Shown here: piece after piece, positions 26,578 through 35,787 of the stretch | Layout of the letters: each line of letters starts with the position of its first letter | Position numbering within the stretch: the stretch's first letter is position 1 | NCBI GenBank assembly: GCA_963803085.1 | Contig: CAWDLE010000010.1 | Coordinates: 62,001-126,000 of the forward strand | Reading direction: 5' to 3' | DNA from: JACVRW01 sp963803085 | GTDB taxonomy: Bacteria > Actinomycetota > Thermoleophilia > Solirubrobacterales > Thermoleophilaceae | DNA length: 64,000 nucleotides | Program-made: the position numbers and the translations under genes | The notes under the pieces: model-generated | What the model saw: only the letters and a program-made list of their open reading frames with translations | Told to the model about the DNA's origin: nothing | The model's database searches: none

Positions 26578-26729
26578 GTCTCTTCTGCCTGCGCGAGGAT
26601 GTCCTCGCGGGAGACCTTGCCGACCAGATCCGGGTGGTCAGTCCGCAGGTGCTCCTGCGCGTCCTCCCATAGCTGGTCATCGTCCTCAGCCTCAACGACG
26701 TGGCCGCACACGCAGTCGATCCGCTTCAT
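26574..26729 (-). CDS. DUF1059 family small protein
   Basis: A 51-residue protein with the DUF1059 pattern: MKRIDCVCGHVVEAEDDDQL, then HLRTDHPDLVGKVSREDI. The Cys6/Cys8 and His10 residues look like a metal or redox site, and a His in HLRTDHP completes the family pattern. Its stop and the SARP stop share the palindrome CCTAGG, so the genes converge with a four-base overlap. It is divergent from the SnoaL-like gene 32 bases away. Function of the family is unknown. Confidence 0.85.
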   Translation of the reverse strand: MKRIDCVCGHVVEAEDDDQLWEDAQEHLRTDHPDLVGKVSREDILAQAEET

Positions 26730-26761
26730 GAACTCAGTGTAAGCCGTGGCACTCTGTCGGC

Positions 26762-27133
26762 ATGGATGCGGCGACAGTCAGGGCGATGCTCGAGCAGCAC
26801 TTCGCCACCAGCGATCCCGACCTAAGCCACGCGATGTACCACGATGACGCCGTTCTCGAGTTCCCGCAGTCGGGCGAGCGCTTCGTCGGAGTTGAAAACC
26901 TCCGCGAATGGAGAAGCAACTATCCGAAGCGTACGGTCGTCGAGTTCCGGGAGATCAGAGGCCGAGATGATCTCTGGGTTGCTGAGATCTCCATCAGCTA
27001 CGACGGGGGTCCTTGGAACTTCGGGGTAAGCATCCTCGAGTTTCGAGGCGAGAAGATCGCGCGTGAGTCGATCTACGTCACCGAGGGTTGGGAGCCTCCA
27101 GACTGGCGGGCGGGGTGGAGGTCCGCGCCATAG
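26762..27133 (+). CDS. SnoaL-like (NTF2-fold) protein
   Basis: A 123-residue NTF2-fold protein: MLEQHFATSDPDLSHAMYHD, a LEFPQSGERFVGVENLREWR segment and IAREYIYVTEGWEPPDWRAG-like C-terminus (here IARESIYV) are typical of the SnoaL family of small polyketide cyclases, steroid isomerases and related proteins of unknown role. No polyketide genes are near. Divergent from DUF1059. Confidence 0.8.
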   Translation: MDAATVRAMLEQHFATSDPDLSHAMYHDDAVLEFPQSGERFVGVENLREWRSNYPKRTVVEFREIRGRDDLWVAEISISYDGGPWNFGVSILEFRGEKIARESIYVTEGWEPPDWRAGWRSAP

Positions 27134-27222
27134 CGGACCCTGCGGGTGTGCGGGAGTAGCCGACGACCTTCTCGACGCGCCAGCTAGATGCAGCAACCCC
27201 GCGCGGGCGTAGGTTGGATGCC

Positions 27223-27321
27223 ATGAGACGCCCGACGGTGACCCACACGATTGTCATGGCACTACGGAGAGCTTTCAAAGCGGTTGGCCGCAGTTCCTCA
27301 GCGATCATGGGCGCAGTCTGA
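27223..27321 (+). other. Possible 32-codon ORF overlapping the next start (TGATG)
   Basis: ATG 27223 encodes MRRPTVTHTIVMALRRAFKA plus twelve residues; its TGA shares bases with the ATG of the next membrane protein. The product is basic and partly hydrophobic. It may be a coupled leader or simply chance. There is no good ribosome site (GGTTGGATGCC upstream). The rest of the 187 bases between 27134 and 27320 shows nothing else. Confidence 0.25.
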
Positions 27322-27827
27322 TGTCAGCCGCCAGGCGGTGGCGCCCGCTTGTCGCCGGTACGACCGGCAGCGTCACGGAGGCGATATACGGTCTGATCCT
27401 GGCGACGTCCGTGATCGCCGTCTCGGCGGAGTACGCCTCCTCGAACGCCGGCCTAGTCGGCGTCACCGTGCTGGTCACCGGCGTTGTCTTCTGGTTGGCG
27501 CACGTCTACGCCCGCGTGCTGGCGGGCTCGATCACCAACCACCGGGCGCCCAACCGATCTGAGGTGCGCGAGGCGCTTCGTCACGACTGGCCGCTGGTAG
27601 AGGTGACCATTCCGCTGGTCCTCATCCTCGCGCTGGGTGCGCTCGACGTCCTGGCCGACAAGGCGGCGATTCTCGTCGCGACGCTTGCTGTCCTGGTGGA
27701 ACTGGCCGCTGGCGGTGCATACGCGGCGCGCGTGTCAGGAGCCGGCGTGCCCGGGACGGTCGCATCAGCCCTCATTGCCGTAACCCTCGGCGGCACGGTC
27801 GTCCTGCTCAAAGCCCTCGTGCACTGA
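27321..27827 (+). CDS. Four-TM membrane protein, function unknown
   Basis: A 168-residue integral membrane protein with helices at about 18-38, 44-66, 92-112 and 118-160. SVTEAIYGLILATSVIAVSA and VFWLAHVYARVLAGSITNHR are characteristic of a recurrent unnamed actinobacterial family of small membrane proteins. No enzyme or transport motif. It precedes a methyltransferase by 54 bases. Confidence 0.7.
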   Translation: MSAARRWRPLVAGTTGSVTEAIYGLILATSVIAVSAEYASSNAGLVGVTVLVTGVVFWLAHVYARVLAGSITNHRAPNRSEVREALRHDWPLVEVTIPLVLILALGALDVLADKAAILVATLAVLVELAAGGAYAARVSGAGVPGTVASALIAVTLGGTVVLLKALVH

Positions 27828-27881
27828 CCGCTCGGTACCAATTGCGCCCCCTGCCATCGCGCGAGTGGACGCCGGGCCGAG

Positions 27882-28529
27882 ATGATGCACAGCGGAGTGG
27901 CCTTTCGAGCGTTTGTCGAGACACATCTGCCATCGGCTCCGAGCCGTGTGCTCGAGGTCGGCTGCGGTCGCGGTGCCCTCGCCCTGGCGGTCTCCCGGCT
28001 CGGCTACCAGGTGGACGCGATCGATCCGGATGCACCCGCGGGGGCCATCTTCCGCGCGGTCTCGCTGGAGGAGTTCTCCGACCCAGGACCGTTCGACGCC
28101 GTCCTCGCAAACCTGTCCCTTCATCACATTCCCGATCTCGGCGGTGCGCTTGCGAAGATCCGGCGGCTGCTGCGGCCAGGGGGCCGGCTGATCGTCAACG
28201 AACTCGCCTGGGACCGGCTCGACGAGCCAACGGCGCGCTGGTACCTCGAGCAGCTCGCGGCGACGCATCCTGGCGCACCAAGCTCGGTTGAACGATGTCT
28301 CGACAAGTGGGCGGCTGACCACGCCGGCATGCACACCTCCGCGGCGATGCGCACGGAGCTCGACCAACACTTCGAGGAGCGGTTCTTCGTCTGGATGCCC
28401 CAGCTCAACCGAGAACTGGGCAAGGCGATCGACGACCGCGCGGAGCGAGCTCTGATCGAGGCCGGCGAGATCCAGGCCACAGGTTTTCGCTACGTCGGCG
28501 AGCGGCCGGCTGCTCCCAGCGGAGGGTGA
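27882..28529 (+). CDS. Class I SAM-dependent methyltransferase
   Basis: 215 residues with motif I VLEVGCGRGALALA (about 22-35), motif II acidic turn DAIDPD, FDAVLANLSLHHIPD and the LLRPGGRLIVNE strand, a complete Rossmann methyltransferase core. The C-terminal half carries the substrate-specific helices (HTSAAMRTELDQHFEERFF). The substrate is not evident; this class contains both small-molecule and protein enzymes. Stands between a membrane protein and a convergent pair of minus-strand genes. Confidence 0.85.
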   Translation: MMHSGVAFRAFVETHLPSAPSRVLEVGCGRGALALAVSRLGYQVDAIDPDAPAGAIFRAVSLEEFSDPGPFDAVLANLSLHHIPDLGGALAKIRRLLRPGGRLIVNELAWDRLDEPTARWYLEQLAATHPGAPSSVERCLDKWAADHAGMHTSAAMRTELDQHFEERFFVWMPQLNRELGKAIDDRAERALIEAGEIQATGFRYVGERPAAPSGG

Positions 28530-28542
28530 ACGCGCGGCGCTC

Positions 28543-28926
28543 TCAGGCAGCGCGAGAGTGCTCTGCCTCCATCGCTTCCGCGTGGCCCGCATCGGGGAGC
28601 GCTCGGGCGGGGGCCGGGCGGTTCCTGGCCTTCCACCCGCTCATGTTCGCCCTCAGACGCTCGGGCAGCGACGGCTGGTCCTTGAACGCTCTTTGCGCGC
28701 GGAATCGGATACCGAGCAGCGGGACGAGCCGTGCGGTCGGCTTGGACGGGTCGGCTGCGATCTGCCCGTCCGCGAGAGACACCGCCGCCGCCGGGGTCCC
28801 GCCGATCTCACCGATCAGCACCGGACCGGATAGCGGCCGGCGACCGGCTAGCTCAGCGAGGCGCCGGAGCGCGCCCTCGTCGTCGACGGTGGCTTGGCGG
28901 ATGACGTATGCGTTCGTTGAAAACAT
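28543..28926 (-). CDS. Small protein with GNAT-like N-terminus
   Basis: Met 28926 has AAAAGG upstream. The 127-residue protein begins YVIRQATVDDEGALRRLAEL and has PVLIGEIGGTPAAAVSLADG, the first two thirds of the GNAT acetyltransferase fold; the acetyl-CoA-binding loop (Q/RxxGxG/A) is missing, so it is either a degenerate or a different small family that is common in actinobacteria. The C-terminus is positively charged. It lies 13 bases after the stop of the methyltransferase before it, as one operon. Confidence 0.6.
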   Translation of the reverse strand: MFSTNAYVIRQATVDDEGALRRLAELAGRRPLSGPVLIGEIGGTPAAAVSLADGQIAADPSKPTARLVPLLGIRFRAQRAFKDQPSLPERLRANMSGWKARNRPAPARALPDAGHAEAMEAEHSRAA

Positions 28927-28939
28927 GGTGACCTTTTCG

Positions 28940-29833
28940 TCAGGGGGAGGGCCGCAATGGCCGAGTATCGCCTCCGGCACGAGCGGCCACTGTGAGGTCA
29001 CGCACAGGCTTGTCACCGGACGCCAGCTTGGCGGAGACCGGAAGCTCGAGGGCGTCGTCGCGTCGGTAGGCGTCGACGAGTCGATCGAAGGATTCCCTGA
29101 TGAGCAGCTGGATCTCCTTGGGCTGCCGCAGGATGAGCGCGGAAGTCCGGACCGTCCCTCCGAGCAAGCCGTCCCAGAGGTCCTCGGCCGTCGCGACGCG
29201 ATGAGTGAAAGCGATCGTTCTCACCGTGCGGTTCTCTAAGCCATGGTCCCTTAGGACGGCGTCGAACTCGTCGTCGACCGCGAACCGGAAGAAGTCCGGT
29301 CCGGTGGGTAAATCCTCCGGTGGCGTTGCTCCGGCCTCGGCGGCTGCATCGAGGAACACGCCCAGAAAGCGTGCGCGGTCGGGTAGATCCCACGCCGTCA
29401 GCGCGAGCCTGCCGCCGGGACGGAGCACGCGGACGAACTCGGCAATCGCTTGCTCGGGGCGTCCGAGGTGCAAGATCATGAAATTGCCCACGACGGCGTC
29501 GAAGGAGCCGTCTTCGAACGGAAGCTTGTGCACGTCAGCCTGGCGGAAGTCGAGTCCCGGATGCAGCCGGAGCGCGAGCGAGATCATCGCTCCGGCGACG
29601 TCCACACCAATCACCGATGCTCCTCGCTCGGCGCCTCGTGCCGCCACGTAACCAGGGCCGCTAGCGAGATCCAGCAGGTGCGTCCCTGGCCCTACGGAGG
29701 CTGCGTCAAGGAGAGGCTCGACGAACCGACCGGTGATGCCGCCGAAGAAGTGGTCATAGCCGGACGCCTTGTCCTCCCAGCCTCCCGCCTCGAAGGCATT
29801 GAAGGCATCGGGGTCAATCGCAGCCTGCCCCAC
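28940..29833 (-). CDS. Class I SAM-dependent methyltransferase (UbiE/COQ5-like)
   Basis: 297 residues. HLLDLASGPGYVAARGAERG is motif I (about 53-70), VIGVDVAGAMISLA motif II, FEDGSFDAVVGNFMILHLGR and VRVLRPGGRLALTAWD follow, as in UbiE/COQ5-like and polyketide-tailoring methyltransferases. A long helical C-terminus (residues 190-270) is substrate specific. First gene of a two-gene operon with the GNAT-like protein. Not obviously tied to menaquinone genes here. Confidence 0.85.
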   Translation of the reverse strand: MGQAAIDPDAFNAFEAGGWEDKASGYDHFFGGITGRFVEPLLDAASVGPGTHLLDLASGPGYVAARGAERGASVIGVDVAGAMISLALRLHPGLDFRQADVHKLPFEDGSFDAVVGNFMILHLGRPEQAIAEFVRVLRPGGRLALTAWDLPDRARFLGVFLDAAAEAGATPPEDLPTGPDFFRFAVDDEFDAVLRDHGLENRTVRTIAFTHRVATAEDLWDGLLGGTVRTSALILRQPKEIQLLIRESFDRLVDAYRRDDALELPVSAKLASGDKPVRDLTVAARAGGDTRPLRPSP

Positions 29834-30240
29834 ACGGTCAAGTTACGCCCACCGCAGCACCAGAACAAGTCTCGGTTCGGAGGACCTCAAACTGGGAGGT
29901 CGCGGCGCCGCTGTCCCTGGGTGTGGGGGCGATCGAGACCCTGCTCGCCGGTGCCCACCGGCGCCTTTGGAGCCTGTCGCGCCGCGAGCTGGCCGGCGCG
30001 CGCCGCGAGCCTACGGAAACGGCGGCGCCCCGGGCGGGCGGCCTCCTGCTGGTCGAGCGCCCGCGCGGCCAAGACAGCCAAGAGCGGTCCTGATGGCATC
30101 GTCGCCTCCTAGGTACAGCATGGGATTCGCTTGGCTGGCGACGCTACGGCCGGCGGGCCTCCCTTCGCTACGTGGACCCACCGCAGGCTTTTCGGGGGGG
30201 ATACGCTTGGCGTCAGCCCAGGCGAGCCGAGGAGCCGGCC
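29834..30240. other. 407-base gap with coding-like but unassigned sequence
   Basis: No convincing gene. On the plus strand a frame to TGA 30091-30093 (GAIETLLAGAHRRLWSLSRR in it) has strongly GC-rich third positions from about 29899 but only a GTG (29923) without ribosome site as start. On the minus strand a 70-codon frame from ATG 30099 has an excellent AGGAGG five bases upstream but less biased codons. One of the two may be a small gene; they cannot both be. The last 100 bases are the upstream region of the LAL regulator gene. Confidence 0.4.
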
Positions 30241-33144
30241 ATGCGAAGTCCGACGGCCGAACGGCGCCGGATGACGGATCTGAACACGCGCACCCATCTG
30301 CTCGAGCGCGAGGCGGAGTTGGAGCAGATCGGCGATGCGCTGCGCACTGCCGCAGCCGGCTCGGGCCGGATCCTGGTGATCGAGGGAGCGCCCGGGATCG
30401 GCAAGAGTTCGCTGCTGGACGGGGCCGCGGAGTTGGCCGAGGCAGAGCGAATGACGGTGCTTCGCGCGCGCGGCGGGGTGATGGAGCGCGAGTTCGCGCT
30501 CGGCGTGGTGATTCAGCTGCTGGCGCCGAGCATCGAGCCGCTGACAGGGGGCGAGCGCGATCGGGTCTTCGCAGGTGCCGCGGGACTGGCGCGGCCGTTG
30601 TTCGAGGAGGTTCCCGATCGAGCGGCCGCCGACGATCGCCTGTTCGCACGGTTTCACGGCCTGCACTGGCTGTGCGCGAGGCTGGCGGACGAGCGGCCGC
30701 TTGCCTTCCTCATCGACGATGCGCACTGGGCCGACGAGCATTCGCTTCGGTTCCTCGCATATCTCGAGGCGAGGATCGAGGAGATTCCGGCCTGCGCGAT
30801 CCTGGCGGTCCGGACGGGCGAGGCAGTGGCGCCGCCAGAAGCCCTGACCAAGCTCATCGAGCGTGAGCCGCTGACGCCTGTTCGCCCGCCACCGCTGAGT
30901 TCGGCGGCCATCGCGGAAATGGTGCGCGCGGGCCTCGGCGAGAACACGGGTGATGAGGTCTGCGTCGAATGCGCTCGAACGACGGGCGGGAACCCGCTGC
31001 TCGCGCGTCAGCTCATTTCTGCCCTCGAGGAGCAAGGCGGAGAGGACGTAAACCTCGACACCATCGCAGCCATGGGTCCGCCTTCGGTGGCCCGTTTCGT
31101 GGCCGATCGGCTGAGGCGACGCTCGCCAGCGACCGCGGCCGTGGCCCAGACACTGGCGATCCTCGGCGACGACGCCTCCCTGGCGGACACCGCGGAGGTC
31201 GCGGGCGTGGACCGCAAAGCGGCCGCGGAGGCGGTGGACGCCTTGATCGACGCCGAGCTCCTGTATCCGGGCCTGCCGCCGAGGTTCGTCCATCCGATCA
31301 TCCAGCAGGCGCTGCACGACTCGATCCCACCGGCCGAGCGGGTCCAGCTGCATCTGGCCGCCGCTCGTGAGCTGGCGCGAGATCCCGCTCGGTGCGAGCG
31401 TGTGGCCGCCCACCTGCTGGCCGCGGGTCCCGCCGGTCCCGTTGGTGAGCGATGGGCCTTCGATGCGCTGACAGCTGCTGCACGACAGGCCAGCAACCGC
31501 GGCTCCGCGGACCAGGCGGTGCGATTCCTGCGCCGGGCGCTCGAGGAGGAAGCGCCGACCACGGTGCGGCGCTCGATCCTGCTCGACCTCGGCGCGGCGG
31601 AGTCGGCCGCGCGCATGCCCGAAGCGACCGGCCGCATGGAGCAGGCGCTGCGCCTGTCGAACGGTCCAACTGAGCGCGGTAACGCGGCGCTCGGCCTCTC
31701 CATGGTGCGCTTCCTGGCCGCCGAGCTGCCGGAAGCGATCGCCGCGTGCGAGGAAGCTCTCGAGACAGCCGGGGATCTGGATCGGGAGCTTCGCCTCGGG
31801 CTCGAGTTCCAGGTGGCCGCAACTCGGCTGGTCGGCGGGCTTCCGAGCGCCGAGACTTTCGGGAGGCTGCTGGCGCTCGAGCAGGAGGTGAGCCGCGGTG
31901 AGACGGCGGCCGAGCGCAGCCTGCTCGCCATGATGGCGGTGGTGTTCGCCGCAACCACCGCGCGCACGGCGGACGAGGTTGCGGCGCTTGCTGAGGCGGC
32001 TTGGGGAGATGGGCAGCTCCTGATCGAGGTCCGCTCCGAGCACTCCGCCCTCGCGGCCCCGGCGACAACGATCGCGCTCACTGCCGCCACGATCGGCATG
32101 GCTTTTTCGGGCAGGTTGACCAGGGCAATCGAGGTTTGGACCGCCGGCGTTGAGGAGGGGCGGACCCGGAGCTCGATGCTGATGTATTCCAACTCGCTCG
32201 GCCTGCGCGCTTCCGGCAGAGCCTGGACTGGGGATCTCGCCGGCGCCGAGGCCGACGCCGTGGCCGCACTGGCGCTGCTTCCCGCCGATGACCCCATCGT
32301 CTTGCCGACCGTGCTCTCCGCGCTCACCGACGTCCACATCGAGCACGGTTCATTCGAGCAGGCCGTGACGCTGCTGCGCGACGCCTGGCCGACCGGCGAC
32401 CTGCCGCTGTCTCTGAGCATCTGCCAGGCGCTGGCGTCCCGAGGCCGGCTCGCGCTACGCATGGGTGATCCGAGCGCTGCCCTGGCCGACCTCGAGGAGG
32501 CCGGCCGGCGATCATTGGCGATCGCATACGTGAACCCGTGCGCGCTGATGTGGCGCAGCTACGCGGCGCTTGCCTCCGCCCGCCTTGGGGAGCACGATCG
32601 GGCGCGTGAGCTGGTCGAGCAGGAGCTTGAGATCGCGCGACGGTTCGGCGCTCCGGAGCCCCTCGGAGAAGCCCTCCGCATTCGGGCGCTGCTCTCCCCT
32701 CGCGGGGAGATGGTCGAGCTGGCCGGCGAGGCGGTGGATGTTCTCGGCGGCTCCGAGCTTCGGGTAGCCCACGCCCGGGCGCTGATCGACCTGGGCGCCG
32801 CGCTGCGGCGAGGCGGCCATCGCCGCGACGCTCGCGAGCCGCTACGCGAAGGGCTCGACCTCGCGAACCGGTGTGGCTCGGTGGTCGAAACCGATCGGGC
32901 GATGGACGAGCTACGAGCTACCGGAGCGCGCCCGCGCCGCCCCGACGTCAGTGGCGTTGACTCGCTGTCGGCGCAGGAGCGCCGAGTTGCGGCGATGGCC
33001 ACCCAGGGGCTGAGCAACCGCGAGATCGCGGAAGCCCTGTTCCTCACACGCCGGACGGTCGAGATGCACCTCACCGGCGTCTACCGAAAGCTCGACGTCG
33101 CAGGCCGCCAGGCCCTGCCGGCGGCGCTGGCAGCATCAGGGTGA
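30241..33144 (+). CDS. LAL-family LuxR regulator (ATPase + LuxR HTH)
   Basis: ATG 30241 follows GAGGAG. The 967-residue protein has an AAA/NACHT-type P-loop near the N-terminus (GAPGIGKSS, Walker A at 49-57), Walker B LAFLIDDAHW, a long TPR-like helical middle (about residues 370-870) and a C-terminal LuxR helix-turn-helix (LSAQERRVAAMATQGLSNRE and TRRTVEMHLTGVYRKLDVAG, about 905-960). LAL proteins are large ATP-dependent activators, often of secondary metabolism or sugar use; the inducer is unknown. The LLM flavin enzyme starts 28 bases after its stop. Confidence 0.92.
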   Translation: MRSPTAERRRMTDLNTRTHLLEREAELEQIGDALRTAAAGSGRILVIEGAPGIGKSSLLDGAAELAEAERMTVLRARGGVMEREFALGVVIQLLAPSIEPLTGGERDRVFAGAAGLARPLFEEVPDRAAADDRLFARFHGLHWLCARLADERPLAFLIDDAHWADEHSLRFLAYLEARIEEIPACAILAVRTGEAVAPPEALTKLIEREPLTPVRPPPLSSAAIAEMVRAGLGENTGDEVCVECARTTGGNPLLARQLISALEEQGGEDVNLDTIAAMGPPSVARFVADRLRRRSPATAAVAQTLAILGDDASLADTAEVAGVDRKAAAEAVDALIDAELLYPGLPPRFVHPIIQQALHDSIPPAERVQLHLAAARELARDPARCERVAAHLLAAGPAGPVGERWAFDALTAAARQASNRGSADQAVRFLRRALEEEAPTTVRRSILLDLGAAESAARMPEATGRMEQALRLSNGPTERGNAALGLSMVRFLAAELPEAIAACEEALETAGDLDRELRLGLEFQVAATRLVGGLPSAETFGRLLALEQEVSRGETAAERSLLAMMAVVFAATTARTADEVAALAEAAWGDGQLLIEVRSEHSALAAPATTIALTAATIGMAFSGRLTRAIEVWTAGVEEGRTRSSMLMYSNSLGLRASGRAWTGDLAGAEADAVAALALLPADDPIVLPTVLSALTDVHIEHGSFEQAVTLLRDAWPTGDLPLSLSICQALASRGRLALRMGDPSAALADLEEAGRRSLAIAYVNPCALMWRSYAALASARLGEHDRARELVEQELEIARRFGAPEPLGEALRIRALLSPRGEMVELAGEAVDVLGGSELRVAHARALIDLGAALRRGGHRRDAREPLREGLDLANRCGSVVETDRAMDELRATGARPRRPDVSGVDSLSAQERRVAAMATQGLSNREIAEALFLTRRTVEMHLTGVYRKLDVAGRQALPAALAASG

Positions 33145-33172
33145 CTCGTCACCTCGCTGAGAGCATTGCGGC

Positions 33173-34111
33173 GTGGACTTGGGCGTACATCTCCCACTGA
33201 TGCAGTTCGGAGAGGAGCCGCTTTCGCTAGGGCGCCTGGGAAGGACTGTCGACACCGCTCGGGAGTGCGGTTTCGCCGCGGTTTCCGCCAACGACCACTT
33301 CCTCTTCCAGACACCTTGGCTCGACGGGCCCACTGCGCTCGCGAGCATGATCGAGCGCTCCGGCGAGATGACCCTTGCCACGACGGTGTCGCTTGCGGTC
33401 TTGCGGGGGCCGGTCCCCCTCGCCAAGGCGCTCGCCGCCATCGATCTACTTTCCCAGGGTCGACTCATAGCGGCCGTGGGGCCCGGCTCGTCGCAACGCG
33501 ACTACGACGTCCTTGGCATCCCCTTCGAAGAGCGTTGGAAGCGATTCGACGAGGCGCTCGCTGTGCTGCGGGCGCTCGTAGGACGAGATCCGTTGCCTGA
33601 GGACCCACGCTTCTACCCCATCCCAGCCGACGTTGAGCTGGCGCCGGCCCCCACCCGATCGAGCGGTATCCCTCTTTGGGTCGGGAGCTGGGGCTCAAAG
33701 GCCGGGCTCGCGCGCGTGGCGAGGCTGGGCGACGGCTGGCTTGCCTCTGCCTACAACACGACGCCCGAGCAGTTCTCCGCCGCTCGCGCTCTCTTGGCCC
33801 GTGCGCTCGAGGACCGCGGCCGGGATGCGCACGGCTTCCCCAATGCGCTCGCCACGATGTGGACCTGGGTCTCGAACGATCGAGCCACGGGCGATCGAGT
33901 CCTTGCCGAGGTCCTGGCTCCAGTCCTCAAGCGAGATCCCGAGGCGCTGCGCGGGCAGGTCTGCATCGGACCCGTGGAGCACTGCGCGGAGCTCCTCACA
34001 CGCTACGCAGCGGCCGGGTGTCAGCGGGTCTTCCTCTGGCCGCTGGGCGACGAACAGCGGCAACTGGAGCTGGTGGCGAGCGAGGTAGCTCCGATGATCA
34101 GCGGAAGTTGA
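33173..34111 (+). CDS. LLM-class (F420/FMN) flavin-dependent oxidoreductase
   Basis: A GTG start gives a 312-residue TIM-barrel protein of the luciferase-like monooxygenase family: FAAVSANDHFLFQTPWLDGP, then TLATTVSLAVLRGPVPLAKA, DLLSQGRLIAAVGPGSSQRD and IPLWVGSWGSKAGLARVARL, the strand and loop set of F420-dependent family members. F420 rather than FMN is suggested by the genome's other F420-type enzyme but not proven. Cotranscription with the LAL regulator is likely. It converges on the AraC gene with a 14-base overlap. Confidence 0.87.
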   Translation: MDLGVHLPLMQFGEEPLSLGRLGRTVDTARECGFAAVSANDHFLFQTPWLDGPTALASMIERSGEMTLATTVSLAVLRGPVPLAKALAAIDLLSQGRLIAAVGPGSSQRDYDVLGIPFEERWKRFDEALAVLRALVGRDPLPEDPRFYPIPADVELAPAPTRSSGIPLWVGSWGSKAGLARVARLGDGWLASAYNTTPEQFSAARALLARALEDRGRDAHGFPNALATMWTWVSNDRATGDRVLAEVLAPVLKRDPEALRGQVCIGPVEHCAELLTRYAAAGCQRVFLWPLGDEQRQLELVASEVAPMISGS

Positions 34112-35054
34112 GGCGGCGGCCGGCTGAGCCTGGCGAGACGCCGATGACGCGCTTGAAGGCACGACTGAAGGCAGCCTCGGACCGGTAGCCGAGGCGGTCT
34201 GCGAGCTGTCCAACGGTGACTTCCTCGTCCTCAAGCATGCTGACCGCGAGCTGCATCCTCCACCGGGCGACGTACTGCATCGCGGGCTCGCCGACCAGCT
34301 CGGTGAAGCGGCCCGCGAACGCCGATCGTGACATTGCCACCTCGTCCGCGAGCGATGCCACCGTCCAATTCTGCGCCGGGTCGCGATGGATCAGCGAGAT
34401 GGCGCGACCGATCTGGCGGTCCTTCAACGCGCCCAGCCATCCGGTTTGGGCGGCCGCATCGCTCTCGATCCAGGAGCGGATCGCCTGGATCACGAGGATG
34501 TCACCGAGGCGGGTGATCACGGCCTCACTGCCCGGGCGTAGCTCCTTGGCTTCGGCGGCCATCAGGCTGAGCGTGCTCTGCATCCAATTCATGGGAGGCG
34601 ACTCCGCCGCCTGGAGGTAGATCGATGTCGGCAGGATCTCGACGAGATTGCGCGCGGCTGGATGGTCGAAGCGCACCGCCCCGCAGATCAAGCCCGTGGG
34701 CGCGCCGCCTCCACCATGGCGCAGGATCTCGTAGCGGTCGCTGACGAGCTCGCGCTCCAGGTCCAGAATTCCCGGTGCCGCAACTCCCGGGTCGCTCCGC
34801 AGGCAGTGCCCTTCACCGTGGGGTACCAGTGCGAGGTCTCCCTGCTGCAGCAGCCTGCCCTCGGCGTCGTCCGACTCGAGCCAGAGCCGGCCGGACGTTA
34901 CGACGTGGAACCAGATGTAGCCGGGCATGGGCGGGAGCGTCAGGCCCCAGGGAGCGCTGAGCTCGGAGCGGCAGTAGAAGGCGCCGTTCATGCGCAGAAA
35001 CTGAAGTGCCTCGGCCAGCGGATCCGCCGGTGGGAAGGGGTCGAGTTCCTCCAT
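34098..35054 (-). CDS. AraC-family regulator with cupin_6 sensor domain
   Basis: 318 residues. An N-terminal cupin-type domain (about 10-180: PGYIWFHVVTSGRLWLES, QQGDLALVPHGEGHCLRSDP) is followed by the two AraC helix-turn-helix motifs (VASLADEVAMSRSAFAGRFT about 228-247 and VGQLADRLGYRSEAAFSRAF about 280-299). It belongs to the AraC group that controls oxidoreductases. It is divergent from the cupin-NmrA-DUF1772-glycosyltransferase genes, which start about 140 bases away, and is their likely regulator. Confidence 0.88.
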   Translation of the reverse strand: MEELDPFPPADPLAEALQFLRMNGAFYCRSELSAPWGLTLPPMPGYIWFHVVTSGRLWLESDDAEGRLLQQGDLALVPHGEGHCLRSDPGVAAPGILDLERELVSDRYEILRHGGGGAPTGLICGAVRFDHPAARNLVEILPTSIYLQAAESPPMNWMQSTLSLMAAEAKELRPGSEAVITRLGDILVIQAIRSWIESDAAAQTGWLGALKDRQIGRAISLIHRDPAQNWTVASLADEVAMSRSAFAGRFTELVGEPAMQYVARWRMQLAVSMLEDEEVTVGQLADRLGYRSEAAFSRAFKRVIGVSPGSAGRRLNFR

Positions 35055-35192
35055 CGCCCCAAGTATGCAATGCCAGTCCCTCAGCGTCCACGGATATTGG
35101 ACGTAGGAGCATGAATGCCCCCTTTTGAGTCATAGACAGTCCAGCTGCCAGCGCCGATCATGGACGAAATGCAATCAAGCGCTGGAGGCACA

Positions 35193-35747
35193 ATGGCTTC
35201 TGCAGGACAGATACTCGAGAATCCCGCGAGCGGCGAGCGGATCACCATCCGCCAGACCGCGGCGGACACCCATGGCGAGCTGCTGGCGATCGACCTCGAG
35301 CTCCCCGCAGGCCGCCGCGTTCCGGGTGGCCAGCACATCCACCCGCTGCAGGAGGAGCGTTTCGAGGTGGTCGAAGGAACGATGCGCTTCAAGATGGGAC
35401 GCGACCGGGTCGTCGCGGGACCCGGCGAGGTCGTCGTCGTCCCCGCCGGCGTCCCGCACGACTTCGCCAACGCCGGTGACGCGCCGGCGCTCGTCCGTGT
35501 CGAGGTGAGGCCCGCCCTCAAGATGGAGGCGCTCTTCGAGACCGCCGTCGGCCTCGCCGAGCAGGGGCGAACGATGCTGGGCGGCATGCCGAGGCCCCTA
35601 GACCTCGCACTCTTCGTGCGCGAGTTCAAGGACGAAGTGCAGGCGGCCTTCCCGCCGCGCTGGGTGCAGCGCCTCGCCCTCGCACCGCTGGCGTGGCTCG
35701 CGACGCGCCGGGGCTACCCGCGCATCTCACCAGAGCGGGCCGCCTGA
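35193..35747 (+). CDS. Cupin-domain protein
   Basis: Met 35193 is chosen over 35160 because TGGAGGCACA sits directly upstream. The 184-residue protein has a single cupin (QHIHPLQEERFEVVEGTMRF and VVVPAGVPHDFANAGD) with the two-His-plus-Glu metal site H-x-H...E and the second-motif His, and a C-terminal membrane-like or helical part (MLGGMPRPLDLALFVREFKD). Such proteins are metal-dependent dioxygenases or isomerases, or binding proteins. First gene of the run under likely AraC control. Confidence 0.8.
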   Translation: MASAGQILENPASGERITIRQTAADTHGELLAIDLELPAGRRVPGGQHIHPLQEERFEVVEGTMRFKMGRDRVVAGPGEVVVVPAGVPHDFANAGDAPALVRVEVRPALKMEALFETAVGLAEQGRTMLGGMPRPLDLALFVREFKDEVQAAFPPRWVQRLALAPLAWLATRRGYPRISPERAA

Positions 35748-35787
35748 AATTCATGGAGTTGGATCAATCGAACCGGAGGAATCAAGA

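Noticed and set aside
30109..32346. A 745-codon minus-strand frame opposite the LAL regulator
   Set aside because: It is the reverse complement shadow of a highly GC-biased gene; no domain or motif is visible and the opposite frame has clear Walker A/B and LuxR motifs.
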